Shown: one piece after another, positions 44,745-52,704 of the stretch
How positions within the stretch are numbered: the stretch's first letter is position 1
Layout: the number at the start of each line of letters is the position of its first letter
DNA from: Actinomycetota bacterium
GTDB lineage: Bacteria > Actinomycetota > Geothermincolia > Geothermincolales > RBG-13-55-18
Assembly (NCBI GenBank): GCA_040757835.1
Contig: JBFLWJ010000002.1
Span: forward strand, 273,145-337,144
Direction of reading: 5' to 3'
Length of the DNA: 64,000 bases
The notes under the pieces: generated by a model
Databases searched by the model: none
The model's input: only the letters and a program-made list of their open reading frames with translations
Told to the model about the DNA's origin: nothing
Translations under genes and position numbers: made by a program

Positions 44745-45491
44745 CTAGAGGTGGCTCAATATCTTGGAGAAGAAGTCGATGGCACGAGGGCTCTTGGGGT
44801 TGGAGAAGATCTCCTCCGGCGGCCCCTCCTCCACGATAATACCGTCGTCCATGAAGATGAGGCGGTCCCCCACCTCCTTGGCGAAGCCCATCTCGTGGGT
44901 GACCACCAGCATGGTCATGCCCTCTCTGGCCAGGTCCTTCATGACGTCCAGAACTTCCTGTACCAGCTCGGGATCGAGGGCCGAGGTGACCTCGTCAAAA
45001 AGCATGAGGTCGGGGTCCATGGCCAGGGCCCGGGCGATGGCCACTCGCTGCTGCTGCCCCCCCGAGAGGTGCGCGGGGTAAGCCTCGGCTTTGTCTTTGA
45101 GGCCTACCCTCTCCAGCATATGTCTTGCTTTGTCCTCAGCCTGATCTGGTTTTTCGTTCTTGACCTTGATGGGTGCAAGAGTCACGTTACGAAGGGTAGT
45201 AAGATGCGGGAAGAGATTGAAGCTCTGAAATACGATGCCCACCTTCTGGCGTATGGCGTTGATGTCGGAATTGCGATCGGTGATGTCCACACCCTCGATG
45301 AAGATGTGCCCGCTGGTGGCGTGCTCCAGTCCGTTCACGCAGCGCAGCATGGTGCTCTTACCGGAGCCGCTGGGGCCTACGACCACAAGGACCTCCGATG
45401 CTTTGACCTTGAGGTTGACGCCCTTGAGCACCTCGTGATGTCCGAAACTCTTGTGGAGGTCTACTATTTCCACCATGCTCTCGTCGTTCAC
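44745..45491 (-). CDS. polar amino-acid-type ABC transporter, ATP-binding protein
   Basis: 248 residues: Walker [10 protein letters not shown], signature [15 protein letters not shown], Walker [14 protein letters not shown] and the switch His ([11 protein letters not shown]). It is closest in form to GlnQ/HisP. It follows the permease gene by 120 bases. Confidence 0.93.
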   Translation of the reverse strand: MNDESMVEIVDLHKSFGHHEVLKGVNLKVKASEVLVVVGPSGSGKSTMLRCVNGLEHATSGHIFIEGVDITDRNSDINAIRQKVGIVFQSFNLFPHLTTLRNVTLAPIKVKNEKPDQAEDKARHMLERVGLKDKAEAYPAHLSGGQQQRVAIARALAMDPDLMLFDEVTSALDPELVQEVLDVMKDLAREGMTMLVVTHEMGFAKEVGDRLIFMDDGIIVEEGPPEEIFSNPKSPRAIDFFSKILSHL

Positions 45492-45611
45492 ACGCTCCTC
45501 CGGAAACCGGGTCCGCTCTCATCGCGCCATCTCTCAAGACCTGTGGCGCCTTAGAGAAACGATCATCAACGACTTCCATTCTAATGCATCATCTACCGCA
45601 GCGGGACACCC

Positions 45612-46481
45612 TCAATCCTTCAAGGACAGACGAGTGGTCATATACTGCACCAGCCGCATCAGGGGGATGGTAATGATGAGGTAGCAGATCGCCGAAATAA
45701 TCAGTGGGGTAACGTTAGCATATTTTCCCATCATTTCCTTGCCACGGAAAAAGACCTCGGCGAGACCGATGGTCGCCACAAGGGCGGTGTCTTTGAGCAA
45801 GGCGATGAACTCATTGGAGAGGGGCGGGATGACGTTTCTCACCGCCTGGGGCAGGACCACGTAGCGCATGGCCTTGAAATAGCCCATGCCCAGAGAACGC
45901 GCCGCCTCCATCTGTCCCTTGTGGATAGATTCAATCCCGGCACGAAATATTTCAGCTTCGTATGCAGCATAACAGATGGTAAGCGCTAGAACTCCTGCAG
46001 TGAACTGGCTGAGATTCAACCCCAGATAGCCTAGACCGAAATATACGATGAATATCTGCACTAGGAGTGGCATGCCTCGGATCACGTCAATATATATTGC
46101 CGCGATTGTCCGGAAGGTCTTGATGCGAGATATCCTTGTCAGGGCAATCACGAGTCCAAGGATGAGAATGAATATTTCAGATACCACGGCGAGTTCGATG
46201 GTAATGACAACTCCCCTGACAATGTATTTCCAGGTTATTAAGAAGGTATCCCAGTTCAAGAAGTCTTCCAAGAACGAGTCAACGGGCTCCAGATATGTAA
46301 GGATAAATATACCGAGTCCTACAGCAAGAACACCCAAACCGATCCCCAACGATAACGCGACCCTTCTGCCCTCGTGGGCCAAGAGCAGCCTCATGACCAG
46401 GATGAAGATAACACTCACCAGCACAGCCACGAGGGCTAGCCACGACCACAGCAAGACAGCAGGCACGGATTTCATAGTCAC
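45612..46481 (-). CDS. polar amino-acid-type ABC transporter, permease
   Basis: 289 residues. About two extra N-terminal helices precede the usual GlnP/HisM-type core with the EAA loop (EAARSLGMGYFKAMRYVVLPQA). It spans the membrane and couples to the ATPase. Base composition here is less GC-rich than in its neighbours. Confidence 0.93.
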   Translation of the reverse strand: MTMKSVPAVLLWSWLALVAVLVSVIFILVMRLLLAHEGRRVALSLGIGLGVLAVGLGIFILTYLEPVDSFLEDFLNWDTFLITWKYIVRGVVITIELAVVSEIFILILGLVIALTRISRIKTFRTIAAIYIDVIRGMPLLVQIFIVYFGLGYLGLNLSQFTAGVLALTICYAAYEAEIFRAGIESIHKGQMEAARSLGMGYFKAMRYVVLPQAVRNVIPPLSNEFIALLKDTALVATIGLAEVFFRGKEMMGKYANVTPLIISAICYLIITIPLMRLVQYMTTRLSLKD

Positions 46482-46628
46482 TCCCCCGTCAGATCATCTC
46501 AGCTCTGCTACGGTCAGAAAAAGGCCGGGGGGGAGCAAGGCCTTCCATGGAGGGGATGCCGATGTGGTGGTTTCATTAGTCATTTCAAACCGCGGTATCG
46601 CCCCTCCTTGCCTGTCCCCCAAATCAAA

Positions 46629-46660
46629 TGGGCCTGCACACGATACGTGGTGCAGGCCCA
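46629..46660 (-). terminator. intercistronic hairpin after the binding-protein gene
   Basis: Arms of 11 bases (46629-46639 and 46650-46660) pair perfectly; the 10-base loop can pair further (ACG/CGT). On the minus strand TTTGATTTG follows. It lies in the 211-base gap between binding protein and permease, where such structures usually raise binding-protein mRNA over the downstream genes. Confidence 0.65.
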
Positions 46661-46692
46661 GAAAATCACGGCACAAAACCGTCTATACCTTT

Positions 46693-47499
46693 TTACTCCT
46701 CGCCGAACCAATCCTCGAAGATCTTGTCATAGGTCCCATCGGCCATTATATCGGCAAGTGCTAGGTTTATCGCATCGAGCAGCTCGTCATTGCCCTTCTT
46801 CACGCCTATGCCGTACTGCTCATCCGTGGTGACGGTGGCAGCGATCTCGGTCTGACCTCTGATCTTGCTCAGGTAGGCGTTGACCGGGTAGTCGTTCATG
46901 ATGGCATCGATCCTGCCCAGCTCCAGCTCCTGGAAGGCTATGAGGATGGTGTCGTACTTCCGTATTTCCGCGATCCCTGGTATTCCCTCCGCAGTGAACT
47001 GGCCGGTGGTGTCCACCTGCACTCCCACCACCTTACCTGCCAGATCCTCGGGACCGGTGATATCGGTGGTCCCTTTCATAACCGCTATGGACTGGTTGGA
47101 GTCGATGTAGGGGTCGCTGAAGTCGATCTCGGCCAGCCTCTCCTCGGTGATGGTCATAGCGGACATGATGATATCGTATTTATCGGTCTTCAAGCCGGGG
47201 ATAATGCCCTCCCAGGCCGTCGTCACCACTTCGAGCTCCAATCCCAGACGATCTGCCAGCTCAGTGGCCACATCGATGTCGAAGCCTTCCGGCTCTCCGT
47301 CGTCCCCGATGCTCTCGAACGGCGGGTAGGTGGTGTCGCTGCCCATGAGGAGCTTGCCCTCCTCCAGGGTGGTGACGGTCACCTCCTCCTTCTCCTCGGT
47401 CTCTTCCTCCTTCTCGCCGCATCCAGCCGCAAACATCGTGGCGACCAGAACAAGGGCGAGCATGAGCGCCATCACTGCAAACAGGCTTTTTCTGCTCAT
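46693..47499 (-). CDS. polar amino-acid-type ABC transporter, substrate-binding lipoprotein
   Basis: 268 residues from MSRKSLFAV. A lipoprotein signal with lipobox AAGC is followed by a Glu-rich linker and the family-3 solute-binding fold (KLLMGSDTTYPPFE, FDIDVATELADRLG). The mature protein would be lipid-anchored outside the membrane. GGAGG precedes this ATG; the open frame runs 10 codons further up without an SD. Confidence 0.93.
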   Translation of the reverse strand: MSRKSLFAVMALMLALVLVATMFAAGCGEKEEETEEKEEVTVTTLEEGKLLMGSDTTYPPFESIGDDGEPEGFDIDVATELADRLGLELEVVTTAWEGIIPGLKTDKYDIIMSAMTITEERLAEIDFSDPYIDSNQSIAVMKGTTDITGPEDLAGKVVGVQVDTTGQFTAEGIPGIAEIRKYDTILIAFQELELGRIDAIMNDYPVNAYLSKIRGQTEIAATVTTDEQYGIGVKKGNDELLDAINLALADIMADGTYDKIFEDWFGEE

Positions 47500-47537
47500 C
47501 TTCCCTCCTTTTTCCCCATGACTCGGCAACGCTGAAG

Positions 47538-47566
47538 ATTATATATTCATTCCGGGGTTTAGACAA
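47538..47566 (-). promoter_or_regulatory. promoter of the ABC transporter operon
   Basis: On the minus strand TTGTCT (47561-47566), 17 bases, a perfect TATAAT (47538-47543), 38 bases before the ATG. Confidence 0.75.
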
Positions 47567-47654
47567 ACCGACCATTAACCACAGAAGCGGGTTCTTAAGG
47601 AGCGCGATCGGGGAGCTTTTTGTGTGAGCTCCCTTTCATCCCCATGAGGTCCTA

Positions 47655-48773
47655 TCAGCGTATTCCTATGACTCCTACGGCGCGCAGCGGTGGCTTGAGG
47701 CCTACGACTGCGTTTACCGCTGTCTCGTCGATGTCGCTCAGGCAAAGGTCCAGGGCCAGGCCCATGGAGGCGGCCATGAGGGACATCTGGGAGAGGGCGA
47801 TGGGCAGGTCGATCATCCAGAACGGTTTCTCCATCTTCTCGTATAGGCGGCTCATATCCTTGTCGCCTGCGCCGACGATGGCGGCCCTCCAGGCGCTCTC
47901 CACCCCGCAGGCTTGTGCCAGGTCCCGCAAGGCATCCTCGCCGCGGACCGCGATAAAATGCCAGTTCTGTACGTTCCCGGCGCTGGGCGAGATGCGGGCG
48001 GCCTCGAAGCAGGCGTCGACCGCCAGGTCCAGTGGAACGTCAGCATCGCTATCGCGCTTCTCCCCCAACTGCCGCAGCAGACCTGCTATATCCTGGGCGC
48101 CCGCGGCGGCGAACGAACCTTTCTCGAACTCCGGCAGCTTATAAGGCTTGTCGATGGCCTCCAGGCAGGCGATATCCGGCAGCGGCTTGCGCTTCCTGGA
48201 TATCTGCAGGTACATCATGTGGTCCATGTCCATGGCCTTAACCCGCGGCTTCGGTTTCCCGAAGGGGATGACGGCGGAGACGAAGATGTCCTTGCCCAGG
48301 CCCAGGACCTCCCTCATCTCCCTCTGGTTCAATCCCCCCAACCAGCAGGTGCCCATGCCCGCTTCCGTCAGCCACAGCACGACGTCCTCCGCCGCCGCGG
48401 CGGTAGCGGGGAGCTCACGCGGCCTCTCCGCGCGCACGTCCTGCTTCGGCAGGGCCAGCACCAGGAACCCCTGCACCGGCGACCGGTTGAGCCACAGGTT
48501 GATCTTGCCCTGCATCCCCTTGTGCAGGCGCTTCCTGATCCTCTCGACCGTCCCCGCGTCCGTCACCGCCAGGAGGCTGTCCTCGGAAGCCCCCCTAACG
48601 GCACACGCCAGGCGCACCGTCTCCTTCAGGGAATCCGATATGTCCCGTCCGGCGTCCGGCGGCAGGTACTTGCGGTGCGACCTGCGAGCGTAGAGGACGC
48701 CCCACAGGCTCCAGGGTGTTGACGACAGGGAGGGGTAATCCCGCGTTGGTTCCTTGGTTTGTTCCATGCTCAA
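47655..48773 (-). CDS. tandem nitroreductase-family protein
   Basis: 372 residues. Two nitroreductase-like halves are fused: the first (RRSHRKYLPPDA ... GMGTCWLGGLNQREMREVLGL) and the second (ACFEAARISPSAGNVQNWHF ... GLALDLCLSD). Nitroreductases normally form FMN dimers, so this is a one-chain pseudo-dimer. The FMN-binding Arg/Ser motifs differ between halves, so perhaps only one binds flavin well. The substrate is unknown. Confidence 0.75.
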   Translation of the reverse strand: MSMEQTKEPTRDYPSLSSTPWSLWGVLYARRSHRKYLPPDAGRDISDSLKETVRLACAVRGASEDSLLAVTDAGTVERIRKRLHKGMQGKINLWLNRSPVQGFLVLALPKQDVRAERPRELPATAAAAEDVVLWLTEAGMGTCWLGGLNQREMREVLGLGKDIFVSAVIPFGKPKPRVKAMDMDHMMYLQISRKRKPLPDIACLEAIDKPYKLPEFEKGSFAAAGAQDIAGLLRQLGEKRDSDADVPLDLAVDACFEAARISPSAGNVQNWHFIAVRGEDALRDLAQACGVESAWRAAIVGAGDKDMSRLYEKMEKPFWMIDLPIALSQMSLMAASMGLALDLCLSDIDETAVNAVVGLKPPLRAVGVIGIR

Positions 48774-48853
48774 CCACCTCCCGCTTCAGAGCTTAAGCCG
48801 TATTCCACACAGGATAGCACAGTAAACGACGAGGGGCAGCACTGGCTGAATGC

Positions 48854-48881
48854 GAACAGCGCCTGCTTGCAGACGCTGTTC
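48854..48881 (-). terminator. possible terminator after the response-regulator operon
   Basis: GAACAGCG and CGCTGTTC arms, with one internal mismatch, lie 40 bases after the stop of the receiver gene. The U-tract is poor, so this is only a possible end of the fdhA-metF operon. Confidence 0.35.
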
Positions 48882-48922
48882 CTGGCTTTCAATTCAGCTG
48901 TCGGTTACTATGGACGGCTGAT

Positions 48923-49303
48923 CTATTCCCCGATCAGCCTGGTCACGGAGGCCAGGAGCGCGTCCGGCTCGACCGGCTTTTCGACGTAGTCGTCGGCGGA
49001 GACCTCCATGCCCCTGCTCCGCGGTATCTCTGTCTCCTTGGTCATGCGCGTGCCGAAGCTGGTCAGGAGCATGAGGGGGATCTTGTTCAATTCCTCGTCG
49101 CCCGCGATCTCCTCGGCCGCCGTGAAACCGTCCTCGACCGGCATGATCACGTCCAGGATGATCAGGTCCGGCTTTTCCTCTCTCGCCCTGGCTATTCCTT
49201 CGTCCCCGTCAAAGGCCACGACAACTTCGTACTTCTCCTCCAATACGGTGCGCGTCGACTCGATGAAATCTTTGTCATCGTCCACGAGTAGAATCTTCTT
49301 CAT
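48923..49303 (-). CDS. stand-alone response-regulator receiver protein (A)
   Basis: 126 residues: one CheY-like receiver with the acidic pocket (VDDD), phospho-Asp D51, the switch Thr (LLTSFG) and Lys (VEKPVEP). A short insert after the Thr (RMTKETEIPRSRGMEVS) is shared in position with receiver B. There is no output domain. It is the last gene of the operon headed by fdhA, 122 bases after receiver B. Confidence 0.9.
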   Translation of the reverse strand: MKKILLVDDDKDFIESTRTVLEEKYEVVVAFDGDEGIARAREEKPDLIILDVIMPVEDGFTAAEEIAGDEELNKIPLMLLTSFGTRMTKETEIPRSRGMEVSADDYVEKPVEPDALLASVTRLIGE

Positions 49304-49425
49304 CTTCGTCCCCTCCTTTGGCCGTTCCGCTACAACCCCTGCTTCTATCGGTTCAAGGCCGACTGTTATCTCTTATCTTCCCCACTCGCGGTCCGGATAA
49401 ACCGTTCATTACCGCCCATACCAGG

Positions 49426-49821
49426 CTATTCCTTCCTTGCCAGGATCTTGCGCACCCTGGCCATCACCACATCGGGGTCGATGGGCTTCTCCACATAGTC
49501 GTCGACGTCCATGCGCACCCCCGTCTCCAACTCGTAGCGGCGTTGGCTCGCCTCCTCCCGGACCGACGTCAGGACGAGGATGGGGATATCCTTCCACTTC
49601 GACCAGCGGGGGTCCTGCAGGGTCTTGCACACACCGTAGCCATCGAGTTTGGGCATGAGGAGATCCAGGATGATGAGGTCGGGGTTCTCTTCCTTGATAC
49701 GCTCCAGCCCCTCCTCCCCGTCGCTGGCGGAGACGACATCGTAGCCCTCCGCCTCCAGCAGGACATAAAGCGCGTCTACGATGTCCGGATCGTCGTCAAC
49801 GATCAAAATCTTTGCCGCCAT
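49426..49821 (-). CDS. stand-alone response-regulator receiver protein (B)
   Basis: 131 residues: one receiver with VDDD, D53, LTSVREE and EKPIDP. Like receiver A it has an insert in the beta4-alpha4 region and no output domain. It begins 14 bases after metF, so it is probably cotranscribed with the histidine kinase two genes upstream. Confidence 0.92.
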   Translation of the reverse strand: MAAKILIVDDDPDIVDALYVLLEAEGYDVVSASDGEEGLERIKEENPDLIILDLLMPKLDGYGVCKTLQDPRWSKWKDIPILVLTSVREEASQRRYELETGVRMDVDDYVEKPIDPDVVMARVRKILARKE

Positions 49822-49835
49822 ATATCAGCACCTCC

Positions 49836-50753
49836 TTATAGCACCGGCCGCGGCAACAGTCCCGCTTTCTCCATGATATCGGGCACTATCTCTTCCCACC
49901 CCACCGCCTGGACGTGGATCCCGTGCACTCCAGGTATCTGCTTCACCTGATCGATGATCTCCAGGATGAGTTCTATCCCCTCTTCCTTGACGTCCTTCGC
50001 GTCCTCCAGCCTGCTGATCATCCCGTCGGGTATCTCCACGCCGGAGACGAACTTCTTCATATATCTTGCCATACCCACCGACTTTACGGGAATAATCCCC
50101 GCCAGTACGTGCGTCTTCCTGTCCAGTCCCGCATCGCAGACCTCCTCCATCCAGGCGGCGAACTTCGGCACGTCGTAGACCGCCTGGGTCTGGATGAAAT
50201 CGGCCCCGGCCTCTATCTTCTTGGCCAGCCTGGCGGTGCGGAACTCGAAGGGGTCGGCATAGGGGTTCTCCACCGCCCCGATAAACAGGGGTATATCCCC
50301 CGCCACTTCCTCTCCACAGATGAACTTGTGCTCGTCACGCATCATCTTCACGGTATGTATCAGCTGCACGGAGTCGATATCAAAGACCCCCTTCGCCTCG
50401 GGGTGGTTGCCGAACTTCACGTGGTCCCCGGAGAGGCAGAGGATGTTCTTGATGTCAAGCGCCACCGCCCCCAGGATGTCGCCCTGCAGCCTGATGCGGT
50501 TGGCGTCCCTGCACAAGGTCTGCATGACGGCGTCGAGACCCATGCGCCGCAGTATCGCGCACGAGGCCAGGCTGCACAGCCGCACCACGCCCGTCTGGTG
50601 GTCGGTCACGTTGAAGGCATCTGCGGCATGGCCGATCTCCTCTCCATGGGCCTCTATCACCCTTGCCGATCCGCTCTTCGGCGGGCCTATCTCAGCCGTG
50701 ACTGCGAAATGGCCCGCTTCGAGAACGCGTTCCAGGTTGCTTCCGGATTTCAC
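49836..50753 (-). CDS. metF: methylenetetrahydrofolate reductase
   Basis: 305 residues of the MTHFR TIM barrel: AEIGPPKSG (catalytic Glu region), an NVTDHQTG segment, KNILCLSGDH and the FIQTQAVYD motif. It reduces methylene-THF to methyl-THF, the last step of the methyl branch before the corrinoid protein. The ATG overlaps the histidine-kinase stop by 4 bases. In acetogens the MetV partner supplies an Fe-S or zinc chain; a MetV-like gene is two genes upstream. Confidence 0.9.
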   Translation of the reverse strand: MKSGSNLERVLEAGHFAVTAEIGPPKSGSARVIEAHGEEIGHAADAFNVTDHQTGVVRLCSLASCAILRRMGLDAVMQTLCRDANRIRLQGDILGAVALDIKNILCLSGDHVKFGNHPEAKGVFDIDSVQLIHTVKMMRDEHKFICGEEVAGDIPLFIGAVENPYADPFEFRTARLAKKIEAGADFIQTQAVYDVPKFAAWMEEVCDAGLDRKTHVLAGIIPVKSVGMARYMKKFVSGVEIPDGMISRLEDAKDVKEEGIELILEIIDQVKQIPGVHGIHVQAVGWEEIVPDIMEKAGLLPRPVL

Positions 50754-52021
50754 GACCTGTCCTCCTTTTGTCTATCCCAGAATGTCAAATCGCAAATGGC
50801 CCCTTTGGGGATGGTGAAGGTGATACGCGTACCCTTGTCCTTGCCCGGAGGCGGGCTCTCCGCCCATATCCTGCCGTGGTGCATCTCCACGATACGTTTA
50901 CAGATGGACAGCCCCAGGCCGGTCCCCTCGCGGGATTCCCGGTCGCCCTTGAAGAAGTCGTCGAAGATATTGGGCAGTACGGCGGGTTCTATCCCCGATC
51001 CTTCGTCCTCGACATACACCACGACATCGTCGTCCCGGTTGAAAGCTCTTATGTAAATCCTCGCCCCGCTCGGGGTGTAGCGTACGGAGTTCGATACCAG
51101 GTTGTTGATGAGCTGGCAGAGCCGCACCTCCGAGGCGAAGATCTCCGGCAGGTCGGGCTCGATCTGCTCGACCAGTTCTATGCCCTTTGGCTCCACCAGG
51201 CCCCTGGCGACCTCGATGCAGTTCTCCAGGACCTGCTCCCACGATATCGAGGTCAGTTCCGGGGCTATATGGCCGGTCTCGAGGCGGGAGATATCCACGA
51301 TATCGCTGATGAGTTCGAGCATCCCCTCTATGCGCTTGACGCTGCGGTTCAGCCATTCCTCCTGTTTCTCCGTCAGGGGCCCCGTGCTCCCCCTGAGGAT
51401 CACCTTGATGTAGCTCTGCACGGCCGCCAGCGGGGCCTTGAGGTCGTGGGCGACCATGCCCATGAGGTAGACGAAACGTTCGCGTTCGTCGCTCATGCGG
51501 CACAGCTCTTCCCGGGCCCTGTCCGCCTCCTCGGCTATCCTTTCCCGTTCCTCGGCCTTGTCCAGCACCAGGCCCGACAGCTCCGCGATGGAATCGAGGA
51601 AATCGATCTCCTCCCGGCTGAAATCCCGCCGCTCAGCCGTATAGACGCGCATCACCCCGATGATGCCGCTGTAGGAACGCATGGGTATGGAGAGTATCGA
51701 GGCGATGCCCTCCCGCAATGCCTCCTGCTGGTACTGCATGCGCGGGTCGTTCGCCACGTCCGGGATGGAGACGGCCTCTCCCTGGAGTACTTTTTTCACT
51801 GTCTCGTCGATCTCGATCTCTCCCTTGGCCAGGAAATCTCCGCTGATGCCATAGCTGATGCGGTGGACCAGCCTGCTCCTGTCGGCGTTCATGATCAGGA
51901 GCGAACAACCCTTCGCGCCCGTTCCCTTGGCGATCGACTCCACTATGGCCCGCAGGACGTTCTCCACGCCTACGGCCGCGATGACCGGCTTGGAGATCTC
52001 GTATAAGAGCTGTTTTCTCAT
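50750..52021 (-). CDS. soluble GAF-domain sensor histidine kinase
   Basis: 423 residues with no membrane segment. A GAF domain (about 15-155) is followed by a short coiled coil, a HisKA domain with phospho-acceptor H192 (MVAHDLKAPLAAV), and an ATPase domain with N (LINNLVSNSVRYTPSG), G1 (DEGSGIEP) and G2 (GTGLGLSICKRI) boxes. It senses something in the cytosol. Its start overlaps metV and its end overlaps metF, so it is built into the C1 operon. Confidence 0.92.
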   Translation of the reverse strand: MRKQLLYEISKPVIAAVGVENVLRAIVESIAKGTGAKGCSLLIMNADRSRLVHRISYGISGDFLAKGEIEIDETVKKVLQGEAVSIPDVANDPRMQYQQEALREGIASILSIPMRSYSGIIGVMRVYTAERRDFSREEIDFLDSIAELSGLVLDKAEERERIAEEADRAREELCRMSDERERFVYLMGMVAHDLKAPLAAVQSYIKVILRGSTGPLTEKQEEWLNRSVKRIEGMLELISDIVDISRLETGHIAPELTSISWEQVLENCIEVARGLVEPKGIELVEQIEPDLPEIFASEVRLCQLINNLVSNSVRYTPSGARIYIRAFNRDDDVVVYVEDEGSGIEPAVLPNIFDDFFKGDRESREGTGLGLSICKRIVEMHHGRIWAESPPPGKDKGTRITFTIPKGAICDLTFWDRQKEDRS

Positions 52022-52704
52022 TCTTTCCCTTCTTGCGGGGTTGGAGGCGGTGGCACCGGGATGCGCATGCGCCTGGCGCCGCCGCTCACGGACTTGCTCC
52101 AGTCCTTGTACGGCCTGATCTTGGACAGCTCATCGACCCTTCCCAACGCTTTCATGCGGTCGTAGATGAGCTGCCAACCGCAGGGCAGGGTGGCATTTAC
52201 CTCGCACTTGCCTCCCACCGAGCCACCGCAGGGCCCGTTGAAGAGGCTCTTGGCGCAGTGTACGATGGGGCATATGCCGCCGTTTTCCCCCAGCACGCAA
52301 TCGCCGCACTGGGCACATTCCTCCACGAAGAACCCGGGTTCCGCCTCCCGCCCGACGAAGAGCGTGTTGAGAGCGGGCAGTACCGGCAATCCCGTATAGT
52401 CGGAGACCATCCTGACTCCCAGCGAGCAGGCCAGGACCAGCACCGCCTGCGCCGGCTCCAGCAGCCGCTCGAATTCGACCCGGGCTTCGCCGGGCAGAGG
52501 TTCGCAGGCCACGGGGATCACGGTCCGCGAGACCGCCTCAAAACCCGCGTCCGCCAGGACGGCGGCCATCTCCTCCACCTCTTTGAGCCCGCCCGTCTCC
52601 GCCATGGCAGGACACGTGCCACACCCTACCAGGAGGACCTGACGGGCCGTTCCCAGCGATCCCGTGATCTCCTCGAGGCTCTTCTGTTGAGTGATGTTCT
52701 TCAT
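52018..52704 (-). CDS. metV: MetV-like methylenetetrahydrofolate reductase partner
   Basis: 228 residues from MKNITQQKSLEE, with GGAGGGGGG upstream. An N-terminal CGTCPAMAETGG, then a Cys-rich C-terminal half (CAQCGDCVLGENGGICPIVHC, CGGSVGGKCEV) is the MTHFR C-terminal/MetV family. It pairs with MetF in acetogenic bacteria. It overlaps the NuoEF-like gene and the kinase by 4 bases each. Confidence 0.85.
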   Translation of the reverse strand: MKNITQQKSLEEITGSLGTARQVLLVGCGTCPAMAETGGLKEVEEMAAVLADAGFEAVSRTVIPVACEPLPGEARVEFERLLEPAQAVLVLACSLGVRMVSDYTGLPVLPALNTLFVGREAEPGFFVEECAQCGDCVLGENGGICPIVHCAKSLFNGPCGGSVGGKCEVNATLPCGWQLIYDRMKALGRVDELSKIRPYKDWSKSVSGGARRMRIPVPPPPTPQEGKE

